Shown here: positions 17,965 through 26,452 of the stretch, piece after piece
Layout: each line of letters begins with the position of its first letter
Numbering within the stretch: the first letter of the stretch is position 1
DNA from: DASUPK01 sp963815665
GTDB lineage: Bacteria; Actinomycetota; Thermoleophilia; Solirubrobacterales; 70-9
Length of the DNA: 64,000 bases
Direction of reading: 5' to 3'
NCBI GenBank assembly: GCA_963815665.1
Contig: CAWFHN010000006.1
Location: forward strand, 400,632-464,631
Program-made: the position numbers and the translations under genes
The notes under the pieces: generated by a model
Told to the model about the DNA's origin: nothing
What the model saw: the letters and a program-made list of their open reading frames with translations, nothing else
Databases searched by the model: none

Positions 17965-18687
17965 TTAGCCCGTCTCGCCACCGCGCGCAACAAACTCCAG
18001 GAAGCGACCGCACAGCTCCCGTCCCAGCCGGCTCCACTCGCCGATCCTTTCCCGAGTCTCGGCTCGGAGGGCGTCGGGATCCACACCGATTCGGACCGCG
18101 TCGTCATCGGATCGGTAGTCGTCGATCCAGCTCTCCGCGTCGGCGGCTGTGACCTCGGCGTGGAACTGAATGCCCCAGGCGCGCTCCGCGATCCGGTAAG
18201 CCTGCGGGCACACCGGGCTCCGGGCGAGGATCGCGGCGTTCTCCGGCGGGATTGCCTCGTAGCTGTGCCACTGGAACGCGGTGAAACTGGGTGCGAGAGG
18301 GCCGATCACGGGGTCGTGGGCCCCCTCGTCGGTGACTTCGACCTCGAACCAGCCGATCTCGGGCTCCCTCGCCCGGCCCGCCGATCCGCCGCCCGCCTCG
18401 GCCAGCAGCTGGGTACCGAGGCAGACCGCGAGCACCGGCATCCCGTCGTCGATCATCGCCGCGAGGAAGTCCTTCTCGAACCGGAGCCAGGGATGGCGCT
18501 CCTCCTGGTCAGCGTGCATCGCGCCGCCGAAGGTGAGGACGGCGTCGTAGTCGGCGATCTCGAGCGGCGGCCCCGCTCCCCTCTCCGAGAGCGCCCACTC
18601 GTCCAGGTCCACCCCGCGGTCTCGCATCTCCTCCGCGAAGACGCCCGGTCCCGCGTCGGGTTGGTGCACGATGGACAGCGCCCTCAC
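17965..18687 (-). CDS. Class I glutamine-amidotransferase-like protein (GMP-synthase GATase type)
   Basis: A 240-residue stand-alone GATase domain. C89 sits in the nucleophile elbow AVCLGTQLL, and GIQFHAEV supplies the His and Glu of the triad, so hydrolytic activity is likely. LTFGGAMHADQ is the conserved early loop. Such stand-alone proteins hydrolyse glutamine or gamma-glutamyl compounds, and the acceptor is usually unknown. It is divergent from ridA with a 34-bp gap. Confidence 0.8.
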   Translation of the reverse strand: MRALSIVHQPDAGPGVFAEEMRDRGVDLDEWALSERGAGPPLEIADYDAVLTFGGAMHADQEERHPWLRFEKDFLAAMIDDGMPVLAVCLGTQLLAEAGGGSAGRAREPEIGWFEVEVTDEGAHDPVIGPLAPSFTAFQWHSYEAIPPENAAILARSPVCPQAYRIAERAWGIQFHAEVTAADAESWIDDYRSDDDAVRIGVDPDALRAETRERIGEWSRLGRELCGRFLEFVARGGETG

Positions 18688-18721
18688 TCTCGGGATTGTG
18701 CCGGTGAGTTAGCCTCGCCGT

Positions 18722-19126
18722 ATGGACGCATCCGAAGGCGCCAGGCGGCCAGTCGAGACCGACAAGGCCCCCGCCCCGATCGGCCCGTACTCCCAGGCGG
18801 TGGTGTCGAACGGCGTCCTCTACTGCAGCGGGCAGGTGCCGCTCGACCCTGCGAGCGGCGAGCTGATCGAGGGCGGCATCGCCGAGCAGGCGAGCCGCTG
18901 CCTGCAGAGCCTCGAGGCGGTCTGCCGGGCCGCCGGCACGCGACTGGCGGATGCAGCGCGGATCGGGATCTACCTGACCGACATGGCGGAGTTCCCGAAG
19001 GTGAACGACGTCTACGCGACCTTCTTCGAAAAGCCATATCCGGTCCGCACGACGGTCGGGGTCGCCGCGCTTCCAAAGGGTGCTCTGGTCGAGATGGACG
19101 CGACGGTGCCGCTCTCCTCGTCGTGA
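18722..19126 (+). CDS. ridA: RidA-family enamine/imine deaminase
   Basis: A 134-residue YjgF/YER057c/UK114 protein. It carries PIGPYSQAV, YCSGQVP, the catalytic Arg in YPVRTTV and LPKGALVEMDA. RidA hydrolyses reactive 2-aminoacrylate and enamine intermediates released by PLP enzymes such as threonine dehydratase. Its stop overlaps the next gene's GTG start (GTGA), which is exactly such an enzyme, so the two are translationally coupled and functionally matched. Confidence 0.9.
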   Translation: MDASEGARRPVETDKAPAPIGPYSQAVVSNGVLYCSGQVPLDPASGELIEGGIAEQASRCLQSLEAVCRAAGTRLADAARIGIYLTDMAEFPKVNDVYATFFEKPYPVRTTVGVAALPKGALVEMDATVPLSSS

Positions 19127-20277
19127 GGGACACGCTCCCGCTCGAGGACATCCGGCGCGCCCGCGAGGTGGTCGCGGACGTCGTCCGCCGAACATCGGTG
19201 ATCGAGTCTCGCTACCTCTCGCGGACCACCGGCGGCGCGATCGCGCTCAAGGCCGAGAACCTGCAGCGCACCGGCTCGTTCAAGCTCCGCGGCGCCCTCA
19301 ACAAGATCGCCGGGCTGGGTGAGGGTGCGAGGGCCATGGTCACCGCGAGCGCCGGCAACCACGGTCAATCGGTCGCCTACGCGGCCCGGGCGCGCGGTCT
19401 CGCCGCGACGATCTTCATGCCCGAGGGCGCGGCGCTCGCCAAGATCGCCGCCGCGCGCGAGTCAGGCGCCGAGATCATGCTGACGGGCGAATCGATCGAC
19501 GCTGCCCTCGGCGAGGCGCTCGCACACGCCGAGTCCGAGAACCTCCCCTTCGTCCATCCGTTCGACGACCCCGCGGTGATCGCCGGTCAGGGCACGATCG
19601 GACTCGAGCTGCTCGAGGAGGTTCCGGACCTCGCCAAGGTGATCGTGCCGGTCGGCGGGGGCGGGCTGGCGGCGGGGATCGCCGCAGCGATCAAGGAGAC
19701 CCGAGAGGACGTCGAGGTCATTGGCATCAAGGCGTATTGCCCGCTCGCCGACGGCATCGCCGTCAAGCATCCGGGCGAGATCACGGGGCCGCTCCTCGAC
19801 GACCTGCTGGACGACGTCGTGACCGTCGACGAAAACGCGATCGCGGACGCGATCATGCTGCTGCTGGAGCGGACCAAGCTCGTGGTCGAGGGTGCGGGGG
19901 CCGTGGGAGTCGCCGCCCTGATGGCGGAGCAGGTCCGGCCGGCGGCCGCGGGCACCACGGTGGTCATCCTCTCGGGCGGAAACATCGATACCGGCGTCCT
20001 CGCGGACCTCGCCCGCCACCATGAGACCTCGCGTGGCCGGCGCCTGCGGATCTTCACCAAGATCCGTGACGAGCCGGGCTCCCTGGCGGCCCTGCTGACG
20101 GCTCTCGGCGAAGGCGGCGCCAACCTGATCGACATCGACCACGTGCGGGAGGGGGTCGGCCTCTCCGTCAACGAGACCGGGGTCGAGCTGGTGATGGAGA
20201 CGCGCGGCCCCGAGCACGCGGATCGGCTCCTGAAGCTGATCCGGGAGCTGGGCTACACGCCCGACGTGCTGAGCTGA
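19123..20277 (+). CDS. ilvA: Threonine ammonia-lyase (threonine dehydratase), short form with ACT domain
   Basis: A 384-residue PLP enzyme from GTG 19123. GSFKLRGA holds the Schiff-base Lys and GGGGLAAGI binds the PLP phosphate. The C-terminus (FTKIRDEPGSLAALLTAL) is a single ACT-like regulatory domain. It converts threonine to 2-oxobutanoate and ammonia through the enamine that RidA clears. The length of about 400 residues matches the TdcB/short IlvA group rather than the 500-residue two-ACT enzyme. The last 25 bases overlap the end of the convergent esterase-monooxygenase gene. The frame is open far upstream to 17815, but family similarity starts here. Confidence 0.9.
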   Translation: MRDTLPLEDIRRAREVVADVVRRTSVIESRYLSRTTGGAIALKAENLQRTGSFKLRGALNKIAGLGEGARAMVTASAGNHGQSVAYAARARGLAATIFMPEGAALAKIAAARESGAEIMLTGESIDAALGEALAHAESENLPFVHPFDDPAVIAGQGTIGLELLEEVPDLAKVIVPVGGGGLAAGIAAAIKETREDVEVIGIKAYCPLADGIAVKHPGEITGPLLDDLLDDVVTVDENAIADAIMLLLERTKLVVEGAGAVGVAALMAEQVRPAAAGTTVVILSGGNIDTGVLADLARHHETSRGRRLRIFTKIRDEPGSLAALLTALGEGGANLIDIDHVREGVGLSVNETGVELVMETRGPEHADRLLKLIRELGYTPDVLS

Positions 20278-22661
20278 GCCTCGTAATCGCTCGGATCGAG
20301 GCGCCTGGTCCGGCGCCGGTACTCGAGGGTGAACCCCGGCCAGTTGTTGGTGTTCCGGCCGTGCTCGTCGACGTACCAGTTGTTGCAGCCGGTCTGCCAG
20401 ACCGAGGTGGAGAGTCGGCTCTGCATCTCGCTGTCGAAGGCGCGCTGCACCTCCGCCCGAACTGACAGCCAACCGCCCGTGCGCCGCAATCTCTCCACGG
20501 CGTCGGCGATGTAGGCCATCTGGCTCTCCAGCTGGAAGATGATCGAGCCTGAGCCGAGATTGGTGTTGGGCCCGTACATCACGAACAGGTTCGGGAAGCC
20601 GGCGACCGTCATCCCGAGGTAGGCATTCGCTCCCTCGCGCCAGACCTCGTTGAGGTCACCTCCATCGCGGCCGCGGATCTCCATCGGGGCGAGGAACCGG
20701 GTGCTCTCGAAGCCGGTGGAGAGAACAATCACGTCCGCCGGGCGCTCGGTGCCGTCCTCGGCCACCACCCCGCTCTTCGTCAGCTCACGCACGCCCTGAC
20801 TGACCAGCTCGACGTCGGGGCGCTCGAGGGTCGAGTAGTAATCGGGCGAGATCAGGACCCGCTTGCAGCCGAGCACGTCGGCGGGGGTCAGCGCTCGCTT
20901 CAGCTCCGGGTCCGAGACCTGGTCGTCGAGGTTCCGCTCGAACATCCGGACGCCGACCCTGCCCACCGCCTTGAACTGGTTGAAGCCGGCGATGAAGATC
21001 TCGAAGAAGAGCCACTGGGTGAAGCGGGCCATCAGCCTCGCCGGGGGGAACCAGCGGAAGAGACGCCTTTCCCAGGGCCGGTAGGGGCGGTCCTTCTTGG
21101 GGATCACGTACGGGGCGGAGCGCTGGTAGACGTCCACCTGGCCAACCCGCCCGGCGATCGCCGGCACCACCTGGATCGTGCTGGCGCCGGTGCCGATCAC
21201 GGCCACCCGCTTGCCCTGAAGATCGACGCGGTGGTCCCAGCGAGCGGTGTGGAAGATCGGGCCGTCGAAGCGCTCCGCGCCCTCGATTCGCATCATCGCC
21301 GGCCGGCTCAGCTGACCGCAGGCGGAGACGAGCACGTCCGCCTCGACGGTCTCCCCGTTCTTGGTCTCGATCCGCCAGCGCCCAGAGCCCTCGTCGAACT
21401 CGGCGCGAGTGACCTCGGTCCCAAACCGCAGGTTGGACCGCAGGCCATACCGCTCGACGCAGCCCTCGAGATACTCGAGGATCTCGGGCTGGGGCGAGTA
21501 GCGGCGGGTCCAGTCCGGGTTCGGCTCGAACGAGAACGAGTAGAGATGTGAGGGGACGTCGCAGGCGGCTCCCGGGTAAGTGTTGTCCCGCCAGACGCCG
21601 CCGATCCCCTCGGCCTTCTCGAAGATCGTGACGGAGTCGACGCCGGCCTTCTTCAGGGTGATGGCGAGTCCGATGCCGCCGAAGCCCGCCCCGATGATCG
21701 CGACGCTGGGGGCGGGCCGTCCGTTGCTTGGGGTGCTCGCTCGCGCGGAGAGCGGGCGGCCTGCCCAGATGTCCTCGAAGGCCCCGGAGAGGTCCGCTAT
21801 CGCCTGGTCCGCCTCCCTGAGCAGCCCGGCACCGATCTGAAAGTCATGCCACATCCCCTCGAAGCGCGTGTAGCCGACGTCGACTCCGGCCTCCCGCGCC
21901 CGTTCGGCGAACCGATCGGAGTCGCTCAGCAGGATGTCGTGGGTGCCAACCTGGATGTAGGTCGGCGGCAGGCCGCCGAGGTCGGCCTCGACCGGGGAGA
22001 GCTCGGGGTCGAGGGGATCGGCGTCGCCGCGGTAGAGCTCGCCACCGCGCACCGTCCAGTCACGGAACAGCCCGACGTCTCGCCGAGCGTTCGCGCCCAT
22101 CGACGGGCCCGAGCACGTCAGGTCCAGCCAGCCGTTCAGCACCACCAGCCCCGCCGGAAGCGCCTCGCCCTGGTCGCGCAGCCTGGTCGCCAGCGCCACG
22201 GCCAGCCCGCCGCCCGCGGAGTCCCCGGCGATCACGATCGACCCGGGATCGATCCCGGAGGCGAGCAGCTCCCGATACGCGGCGACGGCGTCCTCGAGGG
22301 CGGCCGGGTGCTTGTGCTCCGGGGCGAGGCGGTACTCGGGCAGATGCACCGGCGCCCGGGCCGCGAGCGCGATCTGTGCGGCCAGACCGCGGTGCGTCCG
22401 GCGGGACCCCAGCACGTAGGCGCCGCCGTGCAGATAGAGGACGGCGCGCGAGCGGTCGGCATCCCCCGACTCGATCCGGTCGCTGGGGACGCCGCCGAGC
22501 GAGCGCTGCTCGATAGAGATCCCTGGCGGAATCCGGGCGATCCGCGCCGCCGTCTCGGTCCAGGCGCGCTGGAAGCGGATGGGGATCCAGGTGCGCTGGA
22601 CCGAGCGCTGCATGGCGCGGGTCAGCAGCTTGGCCACGGGCCGAGGCAGGTGCCGGCTCAC
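20253..22661 (-). CDS. Fused HSL-family esterase and type I Baeyer-Villiger monooxygenase
   Basis: About 802 residues from GTG 22661 (ATG 22613 also possible). Residues about 20-285 are an HSL-type alpha/beta hydrolase: HGGAYVLGS (oxyanion hole), GDSAGGG (nucleophile Ser, about 145), DILLSDSD (Asp) and MWHDF (His, about 268). Residues about 315-790 are a class B flavin monooxygenase: FAD motif IIGAGFGGIG, fingerprint FDGPIFHTARWD (FxGxxxHxxxW[PD]), then NADPH motif VIGTGAST. The frame is open through the linker without a stop or restart. Known BVMOs turn ketones into esters, which an esterase then splits, so one chain could do both steps. It is divergent from an enoyl-CoA hydratase gene (24-bp gap). 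Confidence 0.9.
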   Translation of the reverse strand: MSRHLPRPVAKLLTRAMQRSVQRTWIPIRFQRAWTETAARIARIPPGISIEQRSLGGVPSDRIESGDADRSRAVLYLHGGAYVLGSRRTHRGLAAQIALAARAPVHLPEYRLAPEHKHPAALEDAVAAYRELLASGIDPGSIVIAGDSAGGGLAVALATRLRDQGEALPAGLVVLNGWLDLTCSGPSMGANARRDVGLFRDWTVRGGELYRGDADPLDPELSPVEADLGGLPPTYIQVGTHDILLSDSDRFAERAREAGVDVGYTRFEGMWHDFQIGAGLLREADQAIADLSGAFEDIWAGRPLSARASTPSNGRPAPSVAIIGAGFGGIGLAITLKKAGVDSVTIFEKAEGIGGVWRDNTYPGAACDVPSHLYSFSFEPNPDWTRRYSPQPEILEYLEGCVERYGLRSNLRFGTEVTRAEFDEGSGRWRIETKNGETVEADVLVSACGQLSRPAMMRIEGAERFDGPIFHTARWDHRVDLQGKRVAVIGTGASTIQVVPAIAGRVGQVDVYQRSAPYVIPKKDRPYRPWERRLFRWFPPARLMARFTQWLFFEIFIAGFNQFKAVGRVGVRMFERNLDDQVSDPELKRALTPADVLGCKRVLISPDYYSTLERPDVELVSQGVRELTKSGVVAEDGTERPADVIVLSTGFESTRFLAPMEIRGRDGGDLNEVWREGANAYLGMTVAGFPNLFVMYGPNTNLGSGSIIFQLESQMAYIADAVERLRRTGGWLSVRAEVQRAFDSEMQSRLSTSVWQTGCNNWYVDEHGRNTNNWPGFTLEYRRRTRRLDPSDYEAQLSTSGV

Positions 22662-22685
22662 GAGACGGGAGAATAGGCTCCCCGC

Positions 22686-23480
22686 GTGGCCTCGCACGAG
22701 ACGGTCGACCTGACCAAGGACGGGCCCGCCGCCCGAATCCTGCTCAATCGCCCCGACGCCCTCAACGCCTGGAACGAGCAGTTCGGCAGGGACCTGCTCG
22801 ACGCCGTGACCACAGTGGCCGCCGACGAGTCGATTCGCGCCGTGCTGATCACCGGCGCCGGCCGTGGCTTCTCCTCCGGGGCGGACCTGAAGGAGCAGCG
22901 CGGCGGAGACGACGGCGGCACACCCGACCTGAGCGCTCGCCTGAAGGAGATCTACCACCCGGTCATCACCGCACTGCGCGAGATGCCGAAGCCGGTCGTC
23001 GCCGCCGTCAACGGCCCGGCGGTCGGGATCGGCTGCTCGCTCGCCCTCGCCGCCGACCTGATCGTCGCGGCGGAGTCCTCCTACTTCCTGCTCGCCTTCG
23101 TCAACATCGGCCTGGTGCCGGACGGCGGGTCGACCGCGTTCCTCCCCGCCCGCGTCGGCTACGCGCGCGCTGCCGAGATGGCGATGCTCGGCGAGCGCGT
23201 CCCGGCCCGCGAGGCACTCGACTGGGGCCTGGTCAACCAGGTGGTCGCCGACGACGAGCTGGAGGCGGTCTCCACCGCGTTGCTCGAGCGCCTCGCCAAC
23301 GGCCCGACGCGCTCATACGCAGGCGCCAAGCGACTGCTCAACCGCCGCATGTATGCGGACCTCGCGGGCCAGCTCGACGCCGAGGCAGAGGCCCAGCGCG
23401 ACCAGGGCCAGAGCAAGGACTTCATCGAGGGCGTGATCGCCTTCGTCGAGAAACGGCCGCCCAACTTCACCGGCAGCTAG
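22686..23480 (+). CDS. Enoyl-CoA hydratase/isomerase family protein
   Basis: A 264-residue crotonase-fold protein from GTG 22686. AGRGFSSGADLKEQ and NGPAVGIGCSLALAADLIVA form the CoA oxyanion-hole signature. At the active site it reads LVPDGGSTAFLPARVG, with Asp at the place of the usual second Glu region, as in PaaG-type isomerases and hydratases. It probably hydrates or isomerises an enoyl-CoA in acid breakdown. The short divergent spacer to the esterase-monooxygenase suggests a shared pathway: ketone to ester to acid, then beta-oxidation. Confidence 0.85.
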   Translation: MASHETVDLTKDGPAARILLNRPDALNAWNEQFGRDLLDAVTTVAADESIRAVLITGAGRGFSSGADLKEQRGGDDGGTPDLSARLKEIYHPVITALREMPKPVVAAVNGPAVGIGCSLALAADLIVAAESSYFLLAFVNIGLVPDGGSTAFLPARVGYARAAEMAMLGERVPAREALDWGLVNQVVADDELEAVSTALLERLANGPTRSYAGAKRLLNRRMYADLAGQLDAEAEAQRDQGQSKDFIEGVIAFVEKRPPNFTGS

Positions 23481-23500
23481 CGCGACCTAAGCTGGCGGAG

Positions 23501-24877
23501 ATGCTCTTTCGTCAGATCCTGCATGAGGACCTGAGCTGCGCCTCCTACCTGGTCGGTGACACCGGGTCCGGCGTCGCCGCGGTGATCGACCCGCAGTGGT
23601 CGATCGAGCCCTACCTGCGGCTCAGCCGCCTGCACGGTGTTCGGATCGAGCACGTCCTGGAGACTCACAACCACGCCGACCATGTCTCAGGTCACGGCAG
23701 GCTGTCGCGGGCCACGGGGGCGACGATCCACATCCACGAGCTGGCCGACGCCGAGTACCCGCACGAGTCGTTCACCGATGATTGGCGCCTCGAGCTCGGC
23801 GGGGTCGAGATCCAGGCGCTCCACACGCCCGGGCACCGGCCTGAGCACACCTCCTTCGTGCTCCGCGCCGCCGATCGCAGCGGGGACCCCTGGGCGGTGC
23901 TGACCGGCGATTCGCTGTTCGTAGGCGACGTCGCCCGCCCCGACCTGGCGATCGAGCCTCGCGAGGGCGCCGCGGAGATCTACCGGTCGCTGCACGAGCG
24001 CCTCATGTCGCTACCCGACGACGTCGAGGTCTGGCCCGGCCACCTGGGCGGCTCGGCCTGCGGCAGCTCCGGAATCGATCACAAGGCCAGCTCGACGATG
24101 GGCTTCGAGCGAGAGCACAACCGGGCGCTGGGCTTCGAGACCGAGGAGGAGTTCGTCGAGGACGCCGTGGCGACTCTGGGCGATCGGCCGCCCAACGTCG
24201 AGCACATCGTCTCGATCAACCAGGGGCCGCTGATCGAGGACATGGGCACCCCGATCCCGCTCGCGCCACGCTCCGTGGAGGTCGGCATCGCCGAGGGCGC
24301 CCTGCTGGTCGACGCTCGGACCAACGAGCAGTTCGACGAGGCCCACATCCCCGGTGCGATCAGCGCTTCGGCCTACGAGACCGGCTTTGCGACAAAGGTG
24401 GCCAAGGTCCTGCCGATCGACGTCGAGCTGATCGTGGTCGCGGCCTCGGACGGCTACGAGCTCGAGGCCGCCGAGCTGCTCGCCTCCGTCGGCCTGCGCG
24501 TCCGCGGCTACCTCGAGGGCGGGATGACCGCCTGGCGCTCCGAGGACCGGCCGGTGCACCGGATCGAGCTGATCGATCCGGAGGAGCTCGCCGGGCGGAT
24601 GGAGGGCGACGACATGCTCGTGCTCGACGTCCGCGACGACGACGAGTTCGCCGAGGCCCACATCCCCGGATCGATCAACCTCCCCTACGGAGAGCTGCCC
24701 GCCCGGCAGGGCGAGCTGCCCCGCGACCGGGCGATCGCCGCGATCTGCAGCGGCGGCAAGCGCAGCGGCCTGGCGGCGTCGATCCTCCAGCGCGAGGGAT
24801 TCGACCGCGTCCTGCACGTCGCCAACGGCGGCGTCGGCACCTGGCGCCGCAGCGGGCGCCGGGTGGAATCCGGTTAG
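23501..24877 (+). CDS. Metallo-beta-lactamase fold persulfide-dioxygenase-like protein with two rhodanese domains
   Basis: A 458-residue protein. The MBL domain (about 1-245) has the THNHADHVSG metal motif at 55-64, HTPGHRPEHT and GDSLFVGDVARPDL, as in ETHE1-like persulfide dioxygenases. Two rhodanese domains follow. The first (about 265-350) has VVAASDGYE where the active Cys loop should be, so it is probably inactive. The second (about 355-455) has AAICSGGKRSG with the catalytic Cys. It would oxidise glutathione or other thiol persulfides and move sulfane sulfur. It lies 20 bases after the enoyl-CoA hydratase gene in the same direction. Confidence 0.83.
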   Translation: MLFRQILHEDLSCASYLVGDTGSGVAAVIDPQWSIEPYLRLSRLHGVRIEHVLETHNHADHVSGHGRLSRATGATIHIHELADAEYPHESFTDDWRLELGGVEIQALHTPGHRPEHTSFVLRAADRSGDPWAVLTGDSLFVGDVARPDLAIEPREGAAEIYRSLHERLMSLPDDVEVWPGHLGGSACGSSGIDHKASSTMGFEREHNRALGFETEEEFVEDAVATLGDRPPNVEHIVSINQGPLIEDMGTPIPLAPRSVEVGIAEGALLVDARTNEQFDEAHIPGAISASAYETGFATKVAKVLPIDVELIVVAASDGYELEAAELLASVGLRVRGYLEGGMTAWRSEDRPVHRIELIDPEELAGRMEGDDMLVLDVRDDDEFAEAHIPGSINLPYGELPARQGELPRDRAIAAICSGGKRSGLAASILQREGFDRVLHVANGGVGTWRRSGRRVESG

Positions 24878-24883
24878 CCCGGC

Positions 24884-26323
24884 CTACTTCTTCTTCTTTC
24901 CGCTCTTCGCCTTCTTGGCGCTGATCCTCTTGAGGAACGGGATCAGCCGCTTGATGAACGCGTTCACCTTGGGCTGCGCCGCGCTCGGGTCGTTGTGCGC
25001 GTAGGTCGCCGAGCGGTCGACCAGCCTCAGGTTCCGGCGCGGGATCCGCGCCTCGGCGGCCAGCGACTGTGCGGCGGAGATCACGCGAGCACCGCCCAGC
25101 GCGGCGCCGAACGCGTAGATCCGCAGGCGCTTGCGCAGCTTCGTGGCGTCCGTCGAGTGCACGTCGAGCACCGACTGTGCGGGGTTGGGCAGCCCGTCAC
25201 CCACCGCGCCCGAGTCGATGGTCAGGCGCATCGGGTGGTACCAGGCCGTGCCGTCCAGGTTCTGGAGGCCCCAGCCCGAGAACATGCTGGCCCACCGCTG
25301 GATCGGCGTGATCGCGCCCGCCCTGTCCCAGCCTCGCGGGTCCCCGCTGGCGGCCAGCTGGCCCGAGTGGACCTGGGCGGCAAGCAGCGACGGGGGCGAC
25401 GTCTTGACGTCGGTCGAGTAGCCGAATCCGGCCTCATTGGTCGCGTTGACCCCTGGCGGAGGCTGGAGGTTCGAGGGCAGCAGCGGCCAGCCGGTGAACA
25501 CCGACGGGCCGTTGGGCGCCGCCTTCGCACCCGCGGATCCGACCATCCCGAAGAGTCCGGCGAGCGGGGCCGGGATGCCGCCGAAGCTGAGCCACGGCGA
25601 CGACGTCTGCAGGTCGTCCAGCGACGTCTGGGCCGCCTCGGGGCTGACCGGGGCCGGGCTGCTGGCGCCGTCGATCAGGACGAGACCGGAGAGGTCACGG
25701 CCGCCGGGACGCCCGTTGAAGTCCCAGGTGGCATAGGCGGTCGTGATCGACCCTCCCAGCGAGTGGCCGCCCATCGCGACGTTGCGGCCCCCCTTGGCGG
25801 CGGCCTTCGCCACCACGCGGAGGTCGTTGATCTCGGTGTTCATCCCCCACTGCCGCGCGAACGGCACCTGCGAGTCCTGTACCGGGTGGAGGTGGTTGGC
25901 GATGCTGGGGTTGCTGAGGTAGCCCAGGTAGTAGTTGAAGAGATCGGTGGCACTCGCCTTGCCCTGCTTGAGGAGGTTCAGCTCGGACTGGTCCTCGAGG
26001 AAGTTCTCGCGGCGCTCCACCGCCCAGACCTGCCAGTCCGGCAGCCTCTTGACGATCGTCTTCGCGAGCGGCTCGAAGTAGGCCGCGCTCGCCGAGGTCC
26101 CGGGGTTGAGGACGAGGACGTTCTTCGCCTTCCGGTTCCCCGTCTTCAGGGCCCCGACCACGTTCAGGTTCGCCGGCGTTCCGGGCGACTGGTACCCCCG
26201 CATCACCGAGAACCGGACCTTGGGGGGCTTGGCGCTCGCCGCCGGGACCAGGCACATCCAAAGCGCTCCTGCCGCGATCGCGATCAGCGCAAGCCGTGAA
26301 GGCATCCTCTGCCGAATCCTCAT
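24884..26323 (-). CDS. Exported alpha/beta hydrolase with Lys-rich tail
   Basis: A 479-residue protein with a signal peptide (LALIAIAAGALWMCLVPAASA) cut near residue 31. GGHSLGGSI holds the nucleophile S188, in a strand-turn-helix preceded by a beta strand of VLVLNPGTSAS type. Asp and His partners lie in the C-terminal third (DRSATYAHNDPS gives a candidate His). It ends in a Lys-rich tail (SAKKAKSGKKKK) that could bind the anionic wall or membrane. Substrate is unknown. The ribosome site GAGGAGAGAGG precedes ATG 26323. It ends convergent with the MBL gene, 6 bases away. Confidence 0.75.
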   Translation of the reverse strand: MRIRQRMPSRLALIAIAAGALWMCLVPAASAKPPKVRFSVMRGYQSPGTPANLNVVGALKTGNRKAKNVLVLNPGTSASAAYFEPLAKTIVKRLPDWQVWAVERRENFLEDQSELNLLKQGKASATDLFNYYLGYLSNPSIANHLHPVQDSQVPFARQWGMNTEINDLRVVAKAAAKGGRNVAMGGHSLGGSITTAYATWDFNGRPGGRDLSGLVLIDGASSPAPVSPEAAQTSLDDLQTSSPWLSFGGIPAPLAGLFGMVGSAGAKAAPNGPSVFTGWPLLPSNLQPPPGVNATNEAGFGYSTDVKTSPPSLLAAQVHSGQLAASGDPRGWDRAGAITPIQRWASMFSGWGLQNLDGTAWYHPMRLTIDSGAVGDGLPNPAQSVLDVHSTDATKLRKRLRIYAFGAALGGARVISAAQSLAAEARIPRRNLRLVDRSATYAHNDPSAAQPKVNAFIKRLIPFLKRISAKKAKSGKKKK

Positions 26324-26358
26324 TCCTCTCTCCTCATCTGTAGCCCCGCAGCCTTACT

Positions 26359-26382
26359 GATACACAGAACACAGAATGTATC
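26359..26382. promoter_or_regulatory. Dyad in divergent promoter region
   Basis: GATACA (26359-26364) and TGTATC (26377-26382) are perfect 6-base arms around a 12-base AT-richer spacer, 36 bases upstream of the hydrolase start and 70 bases upstream of the secreted repeat-protein start. It could be an operator. No regulator is adjacent. Confidence 0.35.
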
Positions 26383-26452
26383 GACATGTCTCGGTCCGCG
26401 GCGCCTGCGAGTATGCGCAACTTCCCGGCAGGGGATCTGTTCTCAGCGACCC

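Noticed and set aside
17815..19122. N-terminal extension of threonine dehydratase
   Set aside because: The frame is open for 436 codons upstream, but it covers the amidotransferase-like and ridA genes in other frames, and the family starts at GTG 19123.
24995..26299. Plus-strand open frame of 434 codons
   Set aside because: Antisense to the exported alpha/beta hydrolase, which has a signal peptide, ribosome site and catalytic motif. The antisense frame is Arg/Gly/Val-rich with no such features.
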